NCBI RefSeq assembly: GCF_964026445.1
Contig: NZ_OZ032150.1
Coordinates: forward strand, 930,001 to 994,000
DNA: 64,000 nt
From: Rickettsia endosymbiont of Cantharis rufa
GTDB taxonomy: Bacteria > Pseudomonadota > Alphaproteobacteria > Rickettsiales > Rickettsiaceae
Direction of reading: 5' to 3'
In this document: positions 10,286-21,364 of the stretch, one piece after another
Numbering within the stretch: position 1 is the first letter of the stretch
Layout of the letters: every line of letters begins with the position of its first letter
Notes under the pieces: generated by a model
Told to the model about the DNA's origin: nothing
What the model saw: the letters and a program-made list of their open reading frames with translations, nothing else
Database searches by the model: none
Translations under genes and position numbers: made by a program

Positions 10286-11071
10286 ATGACTACAGGATTA
10301 CTACAAGGGAAAAAAGGCTTAATTACAGGTATTGCAAATAATATGTCAATATCGTGGGTGATTGCACAGCTTGCTAAAAAACACGGGGCAGAGCTATGGT
10401 TTACTTATCAATCGGAAGTGCTAGAAAAACGAGTTAAATCACTCGCTGAGGAAATAGGTTGTAATTTTGTTAGCGAACTTGATGTTACAAATCCAAAATC
10501 AATTAGTAATTTATTTGATGATATAAAAGAAAAATGGGGGGCTTTTGACTTTTTACTTCACGGTATGGCTTTTTCTGATAGGAATGAACTAAGGGGACGC
10601 TACATAGATACTAGCCTTGGAAATTTCAAGAACAGCCTACATATATCGTGCTATTCTTTAGTAGAGCTTGCAAGACATGCTGAGCCGCTCATGAATGATA
10701 ATGGGAGCATCGTAACCTTAACTTATTACGGTGCTGAAAAAGTTATACCTAATTATAATGTAATGGGGGTTTCTAAAGCTGCGCTTGAGGCTAGTGTAAA
10801 ATATCTAGCAAACGATATGGGAGAAAACAACATTAGAGTAAATGCTATTTCGGCAGGACCTATCAAAACTTTAGCATCTAGTGCAATAGGTGATTTTAGT
10901 ACTATGCTTAAATCTCACGCTGCAACCGCACCGTTAAAACGTAATACTACTCAAGAAGATGTGGGAGGAGGAGCAGTATATTTATTTAGTAATTTATCTA
11001 AAGGTGTTACCGGTGAAATTCATTATGTAGATTGTGGATATAATATTATGGGAAGTAATAAATTATTGTAG
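10286..11071 (+). CDS. fabI: Enoyl-[acyl-carrier-protein] reductase [NADH]
   Basis: FabI carries out the last reduction of each fatty-acid elongation round. The 261-residue protein has the NADH-binding start 'GLITGIANNMSISWVIAQ', the catalytic Tyr-x6-Lys pair in 'YNVMGVSK', the helix 'AALEASVKYLANDMGENNIR' and 'VNAISAGPIKTLASS', all typical of FabI. The ATG is the first in frame and length is normal. It stands alone on the plus strand and is followed by repeat sequence. Confidence 0.96.
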   Translation: MTTGLLQGKKGLITGIANNMSISWVIAQLAKKHGAELWFTYQSEVLEKRVKSLAEEIGCNFVSELDVTNPKSISNLFDDIKEKWGAFDFLLHGMAFSDRNELRGRYIDTSLGNFKNSLHISCYSLVELARHAEPLMNDNGSIVTLTYYGAEKVIPNYNVMGVSKAALEASVKYLANDMGENNIRVNAISAGPIKTLASSAIGDFSTMLKSHAATAPLKRNTTQEDVGGGAVYLFSNLSKGVTGEIHYVDCGYNIMGSNKLL

Positions 11072-11121
11072 GAGTTGATGTCATTTCTGCAACGGTACAT
11101 TGGTGTCAACTTAAGGATCAA

Positions 11122-11160
11122 TGTCATTCCTGCGAAGGCAGGAATCCAGCGTAAAGCGGG
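11122..11160. repeat. RPE-like half element
   Basis: Only the left arm is present ('gtcattcctgcgaaggcagg' and 'aatccagcgtaaagcggg'); the expected right arm is missing before the convergent gene at 11232. Confidence 0.65.
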
Positions 11161-11231
11161 CCATGCAACAACGCCGAATAAATCACGCGATGACACTGTA
11201 TTTTTCAAACCATGCAACAAAATCATCACAA

Positions 11232-12389
11232 TCAGCGATTTCTTTTTTTGAGGTGTTCAGGTTTTGGAGGAGCGGGCAGTTTTTTAGATTTTGCCTGAGC
11301 CTTTTTAATCTCTGACGGCAATTCCGGGCTATTTAATCTATTTAACTCTTTTGAAATTTGCTTTAACTGTTCTTGCACTTCTATCTTTAAAGGAGTATGA
11401 GAATTTTTAACTTCACTATTTATTGTTTTTCCTATTTTTTTAAGATTTTCTTTAGAAATAAAATATGATTTTACACCTATATAATTAACAATCTTTGACC
11501 ACCAAGTTTGTCTTTTATGCAATCCTTGATATATTACATCTACTAAATCATTTTTTTTGAATGTTAATATATAATCAGAAGCTCCTTCTAAGGATTTAGA
11601 TAAATACCTTTTTATTTCTCCTCGTCTCTTATCTTCAATATTTACCTTTTTGTCTTTCTCTAAGGTTGTTATTGCTTTTTCAATTATTGAAGATATTTTA
11701 GTATCTTTTTTTTCATTTGCTTTATTTTCTAATTTTTTTTTGATATTAAAATGTGTACTGGTTCCTATTTTAGCATCTACTAATTGTTTTACATACTTAC
11801 CGTTAGGGTCTTGTATTTTTTGCTCTATCTCAGCTGATTTTAAACCTAATTTTGCATATATCTCTGATTCCCGGAAAAGTGGAGCATATAATAAAAAATT
11901 AATACTTTGGGCTATTCTACTATCTACCAAATCTTTATAATCTCTTTTGGGATAAAATTTTTCTTGTAAAATACGATAATGATCTAATATTTCCTGAGTT
12001 ATATCTTTTACATCAAGAGGTTGTAATTCTCCCTTAGCATTAAATTTTGCTTTCATACCTGAGTGTTTTGCTTCCAATAATAATATTTCTTGAAAAACTT
12101 TATTATCAGGGGTACGACAAACGAAATTAGGATCATTATCCGGCATTAATTCATTTGCATTTTCCATTATTGTTTGATTAAGTTTATGTAATTGCTCTTT
12201 ATTAAGCTTCTTATCTAAAAAACTTATAAAAGCTTCCCTTTGCTTTTGCTTACTTGTAGTACTGAAAGTCTGCTGTATTTTTTGCAAAACATCAAAATCA
12301 AAATTTTCACTACCCATTTCTTTGATAACTAAATTTGCTAATTTTTTTGTTTCAGTATCCACTGTTTCTTTTTTATTTTTTGTAGCCAT
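11232..12389 (-). CDS. Uncharacterised Rickettsia-type protein
   Basis: A 385-residue, strongly charged and mostly helical protein rich in Lys, Glu and Gln, with no signal peptide or membrane segment. I see no known domain. The C-terminal tail is basic and proline-rich ('KKLPAPPKPEHLKKRNR'), which is the kind of tail seen in some secreted rickettsial proteins and SH3-ligand-like tracts, but an effector role would be a guess. The frame is intact, stands alone, and has no decayed codons, unlike the neighbours on its upstream side. Confidence 0.7.
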   Translation of the reverse strand: MATKNKKETVDTETKKLANLVIKEMGSENFDFDVLQKIQQTFSTTSKQKQREAFISFLDKKLNKEQLHKLNQTIMENANELMPDNDPNFVCRTPDNKVFQEILLLEAKHSGMKAKFNAKGELQPLDVKDITQEILDHYRILQEKFYPKRDYKDLVDSRIAQSINFLLYAPLFRESEIYAKLGLKSAEIEQKIQDPNGKYVKQLVDAKIGTSTHFNIKKKLENKANEKKDTKISSIIEKAITTLEKDKKVNIEDKRRGEIKRYLSKSLEGASDYILTFKKNDLVDVIYQGLHKRQTWWSKIVNYIGVKSYFISKENLKKIGKTINSEVKNSHTPLKIEVQEQLKQISKELNRLNSPELPSEIKKAQAKSKKLPAPPKPEHLKKRNR

Positions 12390-12500
12390 ATTTAGTATTA
12401 ATCTAACCTATAATTATTCACATATTAGTTATATATTAAATTAATTTCTAGATGTTTTTACTATATTTATAATTAAAACTTTAAGACAGTATCTAGAAAG

Positions 12501-12832
12501 TCATACTTGGCTTTCGCTATTTCCTAGAATTTCCATTGATTCTAATGGTATTATTTCATTATATGTGGGGTAACCAAGGTTACTTAAAATATCTAAATCC
12601 CCTAGACTTTTAATATAAACACTTTCCATATCATTTAATTTTTTTCTAAGTTTCCTAACACAGTCAATTTATTCACATCTACATTCTTTACTACATCTTG
12701 CTTAAAAAAATTACTGATAAATAAATACATTATACTTTGTGCTAAATTATTTTTAATATAAAATTCTTTTAAGTATTCAATAAAACTTTCAAAAAAATTT
12801 AGTTTTTCAAAAGGAATTTGACAATCAGACAT
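12501..12832 (-). pseudogene. Small unknown gene with one frameshift
   Basis: A 65-residue frame ('MSDCQIPFEKLNFFESFIEY') stops at 12635, but shifting frame in a run of seven A (near 12645) opens a continuation, 'LNDMESVYIKSLGDLDIL', ending with 'NSESQV' at 12501. The combined product of about 108 residues is not recognised. It lies in the 560-bp gap between the unknown protein and IS1 copy 2. Confidence 0.5.
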
Positions 12833-12952
12833 AATTTTTGATATAATTTTTTCTGCAATTCTTTTTCTTCAGTTTTTTTTCATAAAAATTGATAGTTAAA
12901 GACTGATAAAGTTCAAGCAATCACTTAGGAAGACTAAATGTTAATGTTTGAT

Positions 12953-13783
12953 GGTCGCACCTCCATTTTACAGATGTGGATATTAAAAGGCTATACGTTC
13001 AATAAGAGTTCCGATGACTTTATCATGAATATCCAATGACTTGGAAAAACAAATTGTTTTACGTGTCAGTCTTTTGCATCTTGTTCTAAGATTTAAGTTA
13101 CCCCGTTCTATCCGTTGAGTATATTTTTTATTAACAATGTGTTTTTTGGGATCTAATAACCTAGCATAACTTCCCCATCCATCTGTAAAGTAAAAAGTAA
13201 CCTTAAAATCCTCCGGTTTTTTTCAGTAATGATTCTGATGTGCTATCACATCTCGTACCAAAAGTATAAGCAACTACTTTTAACAAAATCTTATCCAAAG
13301 AATATCAAAGCCATCTTTGTTTGGATTTATTCTGTACATAAGACCATTGTTCATCTATTTCAGGAGCAATAATTACTTCTATCGTATTGATAGAATGATT
13401 TATCTTTTTTAACGCTAGATTTTTTTAAAACACGGATAACCGTATTGATACCCACTTTTAATACTCTTACTGTATCCCTAACTCCAGAGCCATTGATTGA
13501 CATATCTACTATCTGAGCCTTGACTCCAGGCTTAGAGGCATTATTAATATATTACAGTTGAAAATATCGATTACACTGCTTGCATTGATATCTCTGTTGT
13601 TTTGAAATTGAATATCCCGCCTTTACTACTTTTTCTGTGTCGTTATAATATCTACACTTAACATCTATTCTTGATCTACACTTAACATATATTCTTGTCA
13701 TAACTCCTTAACTATAATTCTCTCTTATTACTGTTTGAGGATTATAGACTATTCATGCTAAGCTGCAATACGGGGGGGCGACC
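12953..13783 (-). mobile_element. IS1-family element, copy 2 (831 bp, defective)
   Basis: Same 831-bp unit as copy 1. InsA has CAA CTG TAA at the lesion site, so only the common TAA is present there; InsB has TGA for Trp and the A7 frameshift. Flanks (TGTTTGAT left, AAGAGTAA right) do not match. With copy 3 in opposite orientation it brackets a 647-bp RND gene scrap. Confidence 0.9.
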
Positions 13784-14430
13784 AAGAGTAAGTTAATTGT
13801 GAAGTGAGTAGACCACCGACTATGGCAAGCCCTAGCGACCTTCGCTCTGCTCCTGTTGCTCCGACTCCAAGAGCAATGGGCATAGCTCCCATTAATGCAG
13901 CTAAGGTAGTCATTATAATAGGTCTGAATCTTATTATATATGCTTCATAGATTGCTTCATGCGAAGATTTATTGCCGGTTCTCTCAAGTTCTAAAGCAAG
14001 GTCAATAATCATGATAGCGTTTTCTTAACTATACCAATTAGCATAATCAGCCCAACAAATCCGTACATATCAAGTTCGCTATTAAATATTAGCAAGGTAA
14101 GTAATGCTCCAAATATAGCCGTAGGTAGCCCCGAAAGGATTGTTATAGGATGTACAAAACTCTCATATAACATGCCAAGAATTATATAAATAACTATAAC
14201 GGCAAGTCCGAGCAATAAGCCAAGATCGGAAAAAGACGACTGAAGTGCTTGAGCTGCGCCTTGGAAGCTGCCTGTTATGGTTGCAGGCATTTGTAGCTCT
14301 CTTAAAGCCTCATTAACTTTTGGAACGGCGTCACTAATTGAATATCCATCTTGTATGTTAAATGATACCGTAACCGAAGGTAATTGTCCGAAATGTGAAA
14401 TACTAAGAGGACCAACAGTATTAACAATTT
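13784..14430 (-). pseudogene. RND efflux transporter (AcrB-like) internal fragment
   Basis: Two frames encode consecutive AcrB-family sequence: 'LPSVTVSFNIQDGYSISDAV', 'LGLLLGLAVIVIYIILGMLY', 'ILSGLPTAIFGALLTL' and 'GLIMLIGIVKK' from 14430 to 14009, then 'IIDLALELE', 'RFRPIIMTTLAALMGAMPIA' and 'ALGVGATGAERRSLGLAIVG'. These are the proximal helices of the second membrane half, including the family motif 'G-x-x-x-x-N-A-I-x-x-I/V-D', where one A has been lost after 'GIVKK' causing a frameshift. Both gene ends are missing, cut off by IS1 copies 2 and 3. The partner adaptor may be the gene at 50638. Confidence 0.85.
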
Positions 14431-15261
14431 GGCCGCGCCCCCGTATTGCAGCTTAGCATGAATAGTCTATAATCCTCAAACAGTAATAAGAGAGAATTAT
14501 AGTTAAGGAGTTATGGCAAGAATATATGTTAAGTGTAGATCAAGAATAGATGTTAAGTGTAGATATTATAACGACACAGAAAAAGTAGTAAAGGCGGGAT
14601 ATTCAATTTCAAAACAACAGAGATATCAATGCAAGCAGTGTAATCGATATTTTTAACTGTAATATATTAATAATGCCTCTAAGCCTGGAGTCAAGGCTCA
14701 GATAGTAGATATGTCAATCAATGGCTCTGGAGTTAGGGATACAGTAAGAGTATTAAAAGTGGGTATCAATACGGTTATCCGTGTTTTAAAAAAATCTAGC
14801 GTTAAAAAAGATAAATCATTCTATCAATACGATAGAAGTAATTATTGCTCCTGAAATAGATGAACAATGGTCTTATGTACAGAATAAATCCAAACAAAGA
14901 TGGCTTTGATATTCTTTGGATAAGATTTTGTTAAAAGTAGTTGCTTATACTTTTGGTACGAGATGTGATAGCACATCAGAATCATTACTGAAAAAAACCG
15001 GAGGATTTTAAGGTTACTTTTTACTTTACAGATGGATGGGGAAGTTATGCTAGGTTATTAGATCCCAAAAAACACATTGTTAATAAAAAATATACTCAAC
15101 GGATAGAACGGGGTAACTTAAATCTTAGAACAAGATGCAAAAGACTGACACGTAAAACAATTTGTTTTTCCAAGTCATTGGATATTCATGATAAAGTCAT
15201 CGGAACTCTTATTGAACGTATAGCCTTTTAATATCCACATCTGTAAAATGGAGGTGCGACC
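14431..15261 (+). mobile_element. IS1-family element, copy 3 (831 bp, defective)
   Basis: Transposase on the plus strand, inverted relative to copy 2. The outer end reads GGCCGCGCCCCC. InsA carries both TAA codons, InsB has TGA and the A7 frameshift. Flanks (AACAATTT and CCTTTGGG) do not match each other or any other copy in the window. Confidence 0.9.
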
Positions 15262-16866
15262 CCTTTGGGAAATTTACGCACTTATTTGGACCATACGCGT
15301 CAAGTTAAGGGGTGCTTATAAGTTTAAGAGAAGATAAAGTAGATTTTTTTGTTTTCCTATATTTATCTTTTAAACAAAAATTTACCCAAGCTATTCGTAA
15401 ATTTTTAAAGAAGTTTTTCAACTTATTTATCGATTTTTTAAACGTCAAAGTTAGTTCTGGTACTCGCCTTTTAAATTCTAGAAAAGCCTTAGTCATGCTA
15501 ACTTCCTGATTTATTTTTGATATAAGGCAGTTAGATATAGCATGAAAAATTATAATGCCACATAGCTTAGCATAAAGCTCACATAATGCCCTAGATGAAT
15601 CACTTTTTCCTTTAAGAGATTCTATTTAAAATGACTTTTATATAACCTAAATAATAACTCAATTTGCCATCTTGCTCTATATATCGTTGCTATATGCTTG
15701 ATACTGACTTGACTCTCAGGAATATTAGTAATAAATATTGACCAATCAAGTAAATTTTGATTTCTTTGAGAAGACTTATAGCCACGTGCTTTTGCAAGTG
15801 TATTCGCCTTCCTTTTCCTGATATCAGATTGTTCTTTTGTAAGCTTATGGCAGACGATCCTAACCGGTAGTAATGATTCCTTGCTAAGTAAAATATCACC
15901 TTGTCAAAAAGTTACTTTCTCTAATAACTCAAGTAAATCTAATTTATTTCTAGCTCTATCATATATATTAGTATCAGTCTTGTAACGACTAATAAAATAA
16001 GCGCCTTTAGCACTTAAGGAACTAAAAGACTTAGGAACAAAATACCCTAAATCTGCTATCAATAAATCATTAGGATTAATATCCTGTAAATAATCTTTAT
16101 AACCTTGATCTGATCGTGCCCCCGCAAGAATATCTATGTTACTTATTGTTTGTGTTGAATAATTATATAATGTGCAGCTTGATCGAAGCTTTTACTCTAC
16201 GCTCATGATCCTTAAATCCTGACCCATGCCCCTTATATAATCTTTCCATATTGTCGGGCAATTTTATATTGCTGCTATCAAGTAACTTAACGTTATTAAA
16301 TTTCTGTAATATCCCGCAATCAAGCTTAAAACTATTTGCAAATAAACCGATATTTTCTCATACATACTCCTCATAAAATCCACTGCAGAGTTACTAAATC
16401 TGAAATCTAGGCCTTGCTTACTTATTATTACTGATTCTTCATGTAATAATTGACACATTCTTTCTATGTTACAATCAGCATCACTCAAATTACCCAATAC
16501 TAATGCTTGTGCAAACGAACAGCCGGTTAATCCTCTTCTCCCCTTGATAAAACCGCTGCTAATTGCAACTCTGATAGCTGTTTCTGTTAAAAACTCTTTG
16601 ACTCTATTCGGTAGTTTTGTTATATTTTTCATTGTATAAGTCCCTTAGCGTTACAGTACTAATACCTATACTCTTTACCTCCTTTTTTAAGTAGCGCTTT
16701 TTTCTAAATTTCTTGCAAATTGCTTACTGCCTTTCCTTAACTTGACGCGTATGTACCTCGGAATAGACATTGGGTTCTACATCTTTTTTTGATCTAATGC
16801 AGGATATTCTTCTTGACTTTCTTTAGAACCACCAATACAAGAAGTTACAATTTTCTTAAGCCTCAT
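15262..16866 (-). pseudogene. 5' part of an unknown gene, split by the IS4 element and truncated by IS1 copy 3
   Basis: Starting at ATG 16866 the frame reads 'MRLKKIVTSCIGGSKESQEE' and shifts in a run of seven A near 16795, continuing 'DVEPNVYSEVH'. The IS4 element (15295-16750) follows, and directly beyond it the same frame resumes as 'GPNKCVNFPK' before IS1 copy 3. The joined text is continuous if an AT at the insertion point is counted once. The short basic start followed by Cys might be a lipoprotein signal, but it is too short to be sure. Function unknown. Confidence 0.5.
15295..16750 (-). mobile_element. IS4-family element, transposase decayed
   Basis: The ends are the 16-bp perfect inverted repeats ACGCGTCAAGTTAAGG (15295-15310 and 16735-16750), with AT on both outer sides. 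The transposase starts at 16632 ('KEFLTETAIRVAISSGFIKG', 'GRRGLTGCSFAQALVLGNLS') and ends near 15305. The IS4 Y-R-E-K signature is visible in 'YRARWQIELLFRLYK' near 15640-15690 but only by changing frames several times, and a TAG follows it. About 1,456 bp long. It interrupts the small minus-strand gene described at 15262-16866. Confidence 0.85.
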
Positions 16867-16955
16867 AATAACTCTACCTTTATATATTAAAATAAGAGGG
16901 CATTATATTTAGTTAAAAAATATTAACAAGTACTTTATAGGGATATTAAAATAAA

Positions 16956-17876
16956 TTAATTTTTACTGAGGGGATGATGCAATAATGCTTTTTTTAGATG
17001 ATTAGTTTGAAGATGGGTATATATTTGGGTTGTAGATATATCAGCATGACCAAGTAGCTCTTGAATCACTCTTAAGTCTGCTCCACCCTCAAGCAAATGA
17101 CTTGCAAAGCTGTGGCGTAATATATGCGGAGAAATATATTCAGGATTAAGCCCTGCATAGAGAGCGGCAGATTTTAACAGGATTGCAAAATTTTGCCTAG
17201 TCATATAACCGGCAATAGCTGATGAGGGGAATAAATAAATTAGATTTCTTGGTTTTGCTTTATTCACAAAAACATCTCTAGTCTCAAGATATTTAGTAAC
17301 ACTGCTAATTGCTTGATCATTTATTACTATAATTCTTTCTTTATTACCTTTACCAAGTACAGAGAATATTTTTTTAACGCCTCCTCCTGACACTTTATTA
17401 GTCAAAATATCAGTAAGCTTAAGACTAATCAGCTCCGAGACTCTAAGACCGCTAGCATATAATAAATGTATCATAGCATTAAGCCTGATTCCTTCCGGCA
17501 TAGCGTCTTGGGAGCAATATTCAAGTAGCGATTTAATTTGATCTATAGACAATATTTCAGGAAGTTTATTTTGATATTTTGGTAAATCTACGTTAAGAAC
17601 CGGATTTAATTTGGTATGATTTTCGCTAATTAAAAATTCATAATAGCTTTTTATAGTTGAGATTTTTCGATTAATAGAACGAGCTTGTAAATCATTACTT
17701 GCTAAATACTCAATCCAATTTCTGATATTTTCCGTAGTGGTATTTAATTCTGATAATTTTTGTTTAGCAAGATAGTTTTGGAAATCGAATAAGTCACGCT
17801 TATAGCTAAGTATGGAATTTTTTGATAATGCTCGTTCCGCTAAGAGCATTTCTAGGAATTGCGAGATAAATTCCAT
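16956..17876 (-). CDS. xerD: Tyrosine recombinase XerD-like
   Basis: XerC/XerD resolve chromosome dimers at dif near the division septum. The 306-residue protein has the N-terminal SAM-like core-binding domain (residues about 1-90) and a C-terminal catalytic domain with Arg in '[12 protein letters not shown]', Lys in '[11 protein letters not shown]', '[12 protein letters not shown]' (His, Arg), His in 'GHADISTTQ' and the Tyr nucleophile in 'IYTH'. All six catalytic residues are there. XerD rather than XerC is my best reading, not proven. The tRNA-Cys gene lies 22 bp upstream on the same strand. Confidence 0.88.
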   Translation of the reverse strand: MEFISQFLEMLLAERALSKNSILSYKRDLFDFQNYLAKQKLSELNTTTENIRNWIEYLASNDLQARSINRKISTIKSYYEFLISENHTKLNPVLNVDLPKYQNKLPEILSIDQIKSLLEYCSQDAMPEGIRLNAMIHLLYASGLRVSELISLKLTDILTNKVSGGGVKKIFSVLGKGNKERIIVINDQAISSVTKYLETRDVFVNKAKPRNLIYLFPSSAIAGYMTRQNFAILLKSAALYAGLNPEYISPHILRHSFASHLLEGGADLRVIQELLGHADISTTQIYTHLQTNHLKKALLHHPLSKN

Positions 17877-17897
17877 AAGATTTTTTAATTTCTATAA

Positions 17898-17972
17898 TGG
17901 AGGCCAGGGTCGGAATCGAACCGACGAATAGAGGATTTGCAGTCCACGGCATTACCACTTTGCTACCCAGCC
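17898..17972 (-). tRNA. tRNA-Cys (GCA)
   Basis: A 75-base cloverleaf. The acceptor stem GGCTGGG pairs with CCTGGCC (two G-U pairs), the anticodon loop is CTGCAAA with anticodon GCA, the T arm holds GGTTCGATTCC, the discriminator base is U (usual for tRNA-Cys), and CCA is encoded. It is on the same strand as xerD and just upstream of it. Confidence 0.96.
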
Positions 17973-17995
17973 TTGGTTATTTTTGTGCTGTCTAA

Positions 17996-18112
17996 CGTCA
18001 TTGCGAGCAACTATAAGGAGCGCGGCGATCTTATCAAGTAATATAAAATTCCTGAGATTGCCGCATCAAGGCTTCACTCTGATTACTACGTAATTCTTCT
18101 CGCAATGGCGTT
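17996..18112. repeat. RPE-like repeat of the 'cgtcattgcgag' class
   Basis: The outer arms are 'cgtcattgcgagcaa' and 'cttctcgcaatgg', with a long weakly paired middle. The class is found again at 27516-27632 and 41294-41451. Confidence 0.65.
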
Positions 18113-18292
18113 TTTAAAGCCTACTAAACCGCTGTAATACTACCAACATCCATACAAAAAAGCAACTAATTTATACTAGACTTCTAATTCTTGCAGGTTG
18201 CTTTAGCGATTTATCCTTCATAAAATTCAAGAATTGGCTGACTGAATCCACTATATCGTCATTTTTAATATGAGGAAAATTTAGCAATTCCT

Positions 18293-19123
18293 GGTCGCAC
18301 CTCCATTTTACAGATGTGGATATTAAAAGGCTATACGTTCAATAAGAGTTCCGATGACTTTATCATGAATATCCAATGACTTGGAAAAACAAATTGTTTT
18401 ACGTGTCAGTCTTTTGCATCTTGTTCTAAGATTTAAGTTACCCCGTTCTATCCGTTGAGTATATTTTTTACTAACAATGTGTTTTTTGGGATCTAATAAC
18501 CTAGCATAACTTCCCCATCCATCTGTAAAGTAAAAAGTAACCTTAAAATCCTCCGGTTTTTTTCAGTAATGATTCTGATGTGCTATCACATCTTGTACCA
18601 AAAGTATAAGCAACTACTTTTAACAAAATCTTATCCAAAGAATACCAAAGCCATCTTTGTTTGGATTTATTCTGTACATAAGGCCATTGTTCATCTATTT
18701 CAGGAGCAATAATTACTTCTATCGTATTGATAGAATGATTTATCTTTTTTAACGCTAGATTTTTTTAAAACACGGATAACCGTATTGATACCCACTTTTA
18801 ATACTCTTACTGTATCCCTAACTCCAGAGCCATTGATTGACATATCTACTATCTGAGTCTTGACTCCAGGCTTAGAGGCATTATTAATATATTACAGTTA
18901 AAAATATCGATTACACTGCTTGCATTGATATCTCTGTTGTTTTGAAATTGAATATCCCGCCTTTACTACTTTTTCTGTGTCGTTACAATATCTACACTTA
19001 ACATCTATTCTTGATCTACACTTAACATCTATTCTTGTCATAACTCCTTAACTATAATTCTCTCTTATCACTGTTTGAGTATTATAGACTATTCATGCTA
19101 AGCTGCAATACGGGGGTGCGGCC
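18293..19123 (-). mobile_element. IS1-family element, copy 4, first half of a compound unit
   Basis: A full 831-bp copy. InsB has TGG (Trp) at the site that is TGA in most copies, but the InsA stops and the A7 frameshift remain. Its outer flank is CAATTCCT (18285-18292), which recurs directly after the attached inverted fragment at 19338-19345, so the whole 1,045-bp unit sits between one 8-bp target duplication. Confidence 0.92.
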
Positions 19124-19337
19124 TGCTAGGTTATTAGATCCCAAAAAACACATTGTTAGTAAAAAATATACTCAACGGATAGAACGGGGTAACTTAAATC
19201 TTAGAACAAGATGCAAAAGACTGACACGTAAAACAATTTGTTTTTTCAAGTCATTGGATATTCATGATAAAGTCATCGGAACTCTTATTGAACGTATAGC
19301 CTTTTAATATCCACATCTGTAAAATGGAGGTGCGACC
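19124..19337 (+). mobile_element. Inverted 214-bp IS1 end fragment fused to copy 4
   Basis: This is the 3' part of InsB ('RLLDPKKHIVSKKYTQRIER' up to 'KVIGTLIERIAF') with the GGTCGCACCTCC end, in opposite orientation to copy 4 and joined directly to its other end. The compound unit therefore has the same IS end on both outer sides and is flanked by CAATTCCT repeats. It interrupts the terminase gene. Confidence 0.88.
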
Positions 19338-20461
19338 CAATTCCTTTAAAATTATGCTTGATTGTCTTGGTATTAGAACACTACCAGCCTGAAATAAAGG
19401 AACTATCGGGGCAAATCTTGTAACCTTATCAAGCCTTGGCTTAATTCCTATCACTCTAATATTATCACCCAAAAACCCTATATCTTGAATTAATTGCTGA
19501 CCGCTTGCCTTATCTTCAATTAGTATAAATCTCGGTTTATACTCTTTTGCTAATTTTTCTGTCAAATTCTTAAGCTCAGGATAATTAATCTTTTTTCCAC
19601 ACTAATGATACTAAATAATATTTCTGATCTAAAATTCCCTATATAGCGCAAACACTATAATCGGAATTTTTGGAAATTTTAATTGCCGTATCCCAGCTTT
19701 GCACAAAATAATCAAACTTCTCAGATAGACTTTCATAAAAGATAATATCTTCCATATTAAGCAGAGATACCCCTCGTGCTATCGGTTCTTGCAAATATTG
19801 AGCATTATAATTATAACTACCTATTTCTTGTTCTAATTTTGCTAAGCAATCAGAAGGTTCTTTATATCTATCTAACACCTCACCACTAAGATATTGATAT
19901 TCTTTGTCTCTATTATTAGTCGTTAATTTAAAAGAATAATCTTGAATGCTAATCGCCGGAATTTTTAAATGATGCCATAAATTACCATTATTAAGTAAAT
20001 AACCGGACAAATCCTCCGTATGAAGACGCTGCATAACTAAAACTATCGCTCCCTTATTACGATTATTTAGCCTGCTAACAAAAGTTTGCTCAAACCAATC
20101 TATAACTTTCTTACGTATTTTATAAGAATTAATTTGTGTAGGGTTATGCGGATCATCAATAATTAATATATCACCGCCCTCACCTGTTGCTGCTCCCCCA
20201 ACCGATGTTGCAAATCTAAAAACGTTAGCAGTCGTTAAAAACTTGCTTTTTTGGTTATTGGTTTTACTAAGGATAGTATTTGGGGAAAAGTTCCTTATAC
20301 CGATCAGAATTTAAAATAAACCAACAATCTAGTGAGTGTTAAATGCTAAGTATTTGAGAATAGCTGGCAGCCATAATTCTTTTAGCTGGACTCGCCTCAA
20401 GTAAATAAGCAAACCAAGCAACACTTACACAAATAGATTTTAAACTCCTAGGCGAGATATA

Positions 20462-21364
20462 GCTAAGCCTCTATAAAACAGTTACGTCATGTACTTTTCG
20501 AAAAGCGTGTCTACATCACAGAGATATTTTCTTCTCCTAGATTTAGCTTAAAACTATTCTGGTTCAATGGGATTTAGATCAGGGGAATAAGGCGGTAAGT
20601 ACTCTAATATATGACCGGCTTTTTCTATCATAATTTTTAAATTTGGACTTTTATGAAAACTTGCATTATCCATTACAACTACTGAATTATGGGGTAATTT
20701 AGGTATTAAATCTTGTTCTACCCAAGCGTTAAAAATAGCAGTATTAACATTGCATTCAAAAATTGACACAGTCAGCAATGATTTATCTATTAACGCCCCT
20801 ATAACATTAGTTCTTTTTGACGGATGCCAATCATGGATACCATAACATCTCTGACCTTTTACTGAATACCCATGGGTCCTAGGAGCACTACGGACAAAAC
20901 AGCTCTCATCGGTAAATACGATCACTTTCTCTTCCGCTTTATACTTTTTGATCTTATGCTGAAATTCTAGCCTCTCTTCTTCTTTTGCCTTCGGATGTCT
21001 TAAAGCTTTTTTTATACGTAATATTTAACTTATTTAATGCTTTATGTATCCCTGATTTACTAACTCCTAACCGCTCAGCCCTTTCATATTGGTATGCATC
21101 ACTATATTGCTCTACGCCTACCTTCAATCTATCAAGCGGTATTTTTGTTGAATCTTTATTTCTACTTCTTAAGGGCGATATTCTTTTTGTCCATACAAAT
21201 ACTCTATTCTTTCCTATTCCAAAACGTTTTGATATTGATGCAAAACTCATCTTCTTTTTTTTCTTGATTGCTGAAACTTTCTTTCTAAAGTCTACTGAAT
21301 ATGTTATTACAATGATTTATTTTAATTACTCCATCTTATTGTAACTGCTTTATAGAGGTTTGGT
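20462..21364 (-). mobile_element. IS630-family element (903 bp) with decayed transposase
   Basis: It is flanked on both sides by TA (20460-20461 and 21365-21366), the usual IS630/Tc1 target, and has inverted ends sharing CCTCTATAAA(A/G)CAGTTAC. The helix-turn-helix half is at 20954-21250 ('FASISKRFGIGKNRVFVWTK'). The catalytic half at 20554-20925 shows D in 'FTDES', D in 'VVMDNASFHKSPN' and E in 'DLNPIEP'. A run of seven A joins the two frames, which could be programmed slippage, but the catalytic frame then meets TAG and TAA where Trp and Lys are expected before the tail 'SRRRKYLCDVDTLFEKYM'. It lies inside the terminase gene. Confidence 0.88.

Noticed and set aside
13758..13790. 'SPPRIAA' C-terminus of the RND frame as real protein
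   Set aside because: Those residues are read from the end of the IS1 element, as are the last residues of the frame that runs from the glycosylase gene into IS1 at 28240.
12953..15261. Active composite transposon
   Set aside because: The outer flanks of the two IS1 copies do not form a target duplication, and the cargo is a broken gene scrap, so movement as a unit is not supported.
20554..21250. Functional IS630 transposase through programmed frameshifting
   Set aside because: Slippage in the 7-A run could join the two halves, but the catalytic frame then has TAG and TAA before its conserved tail.
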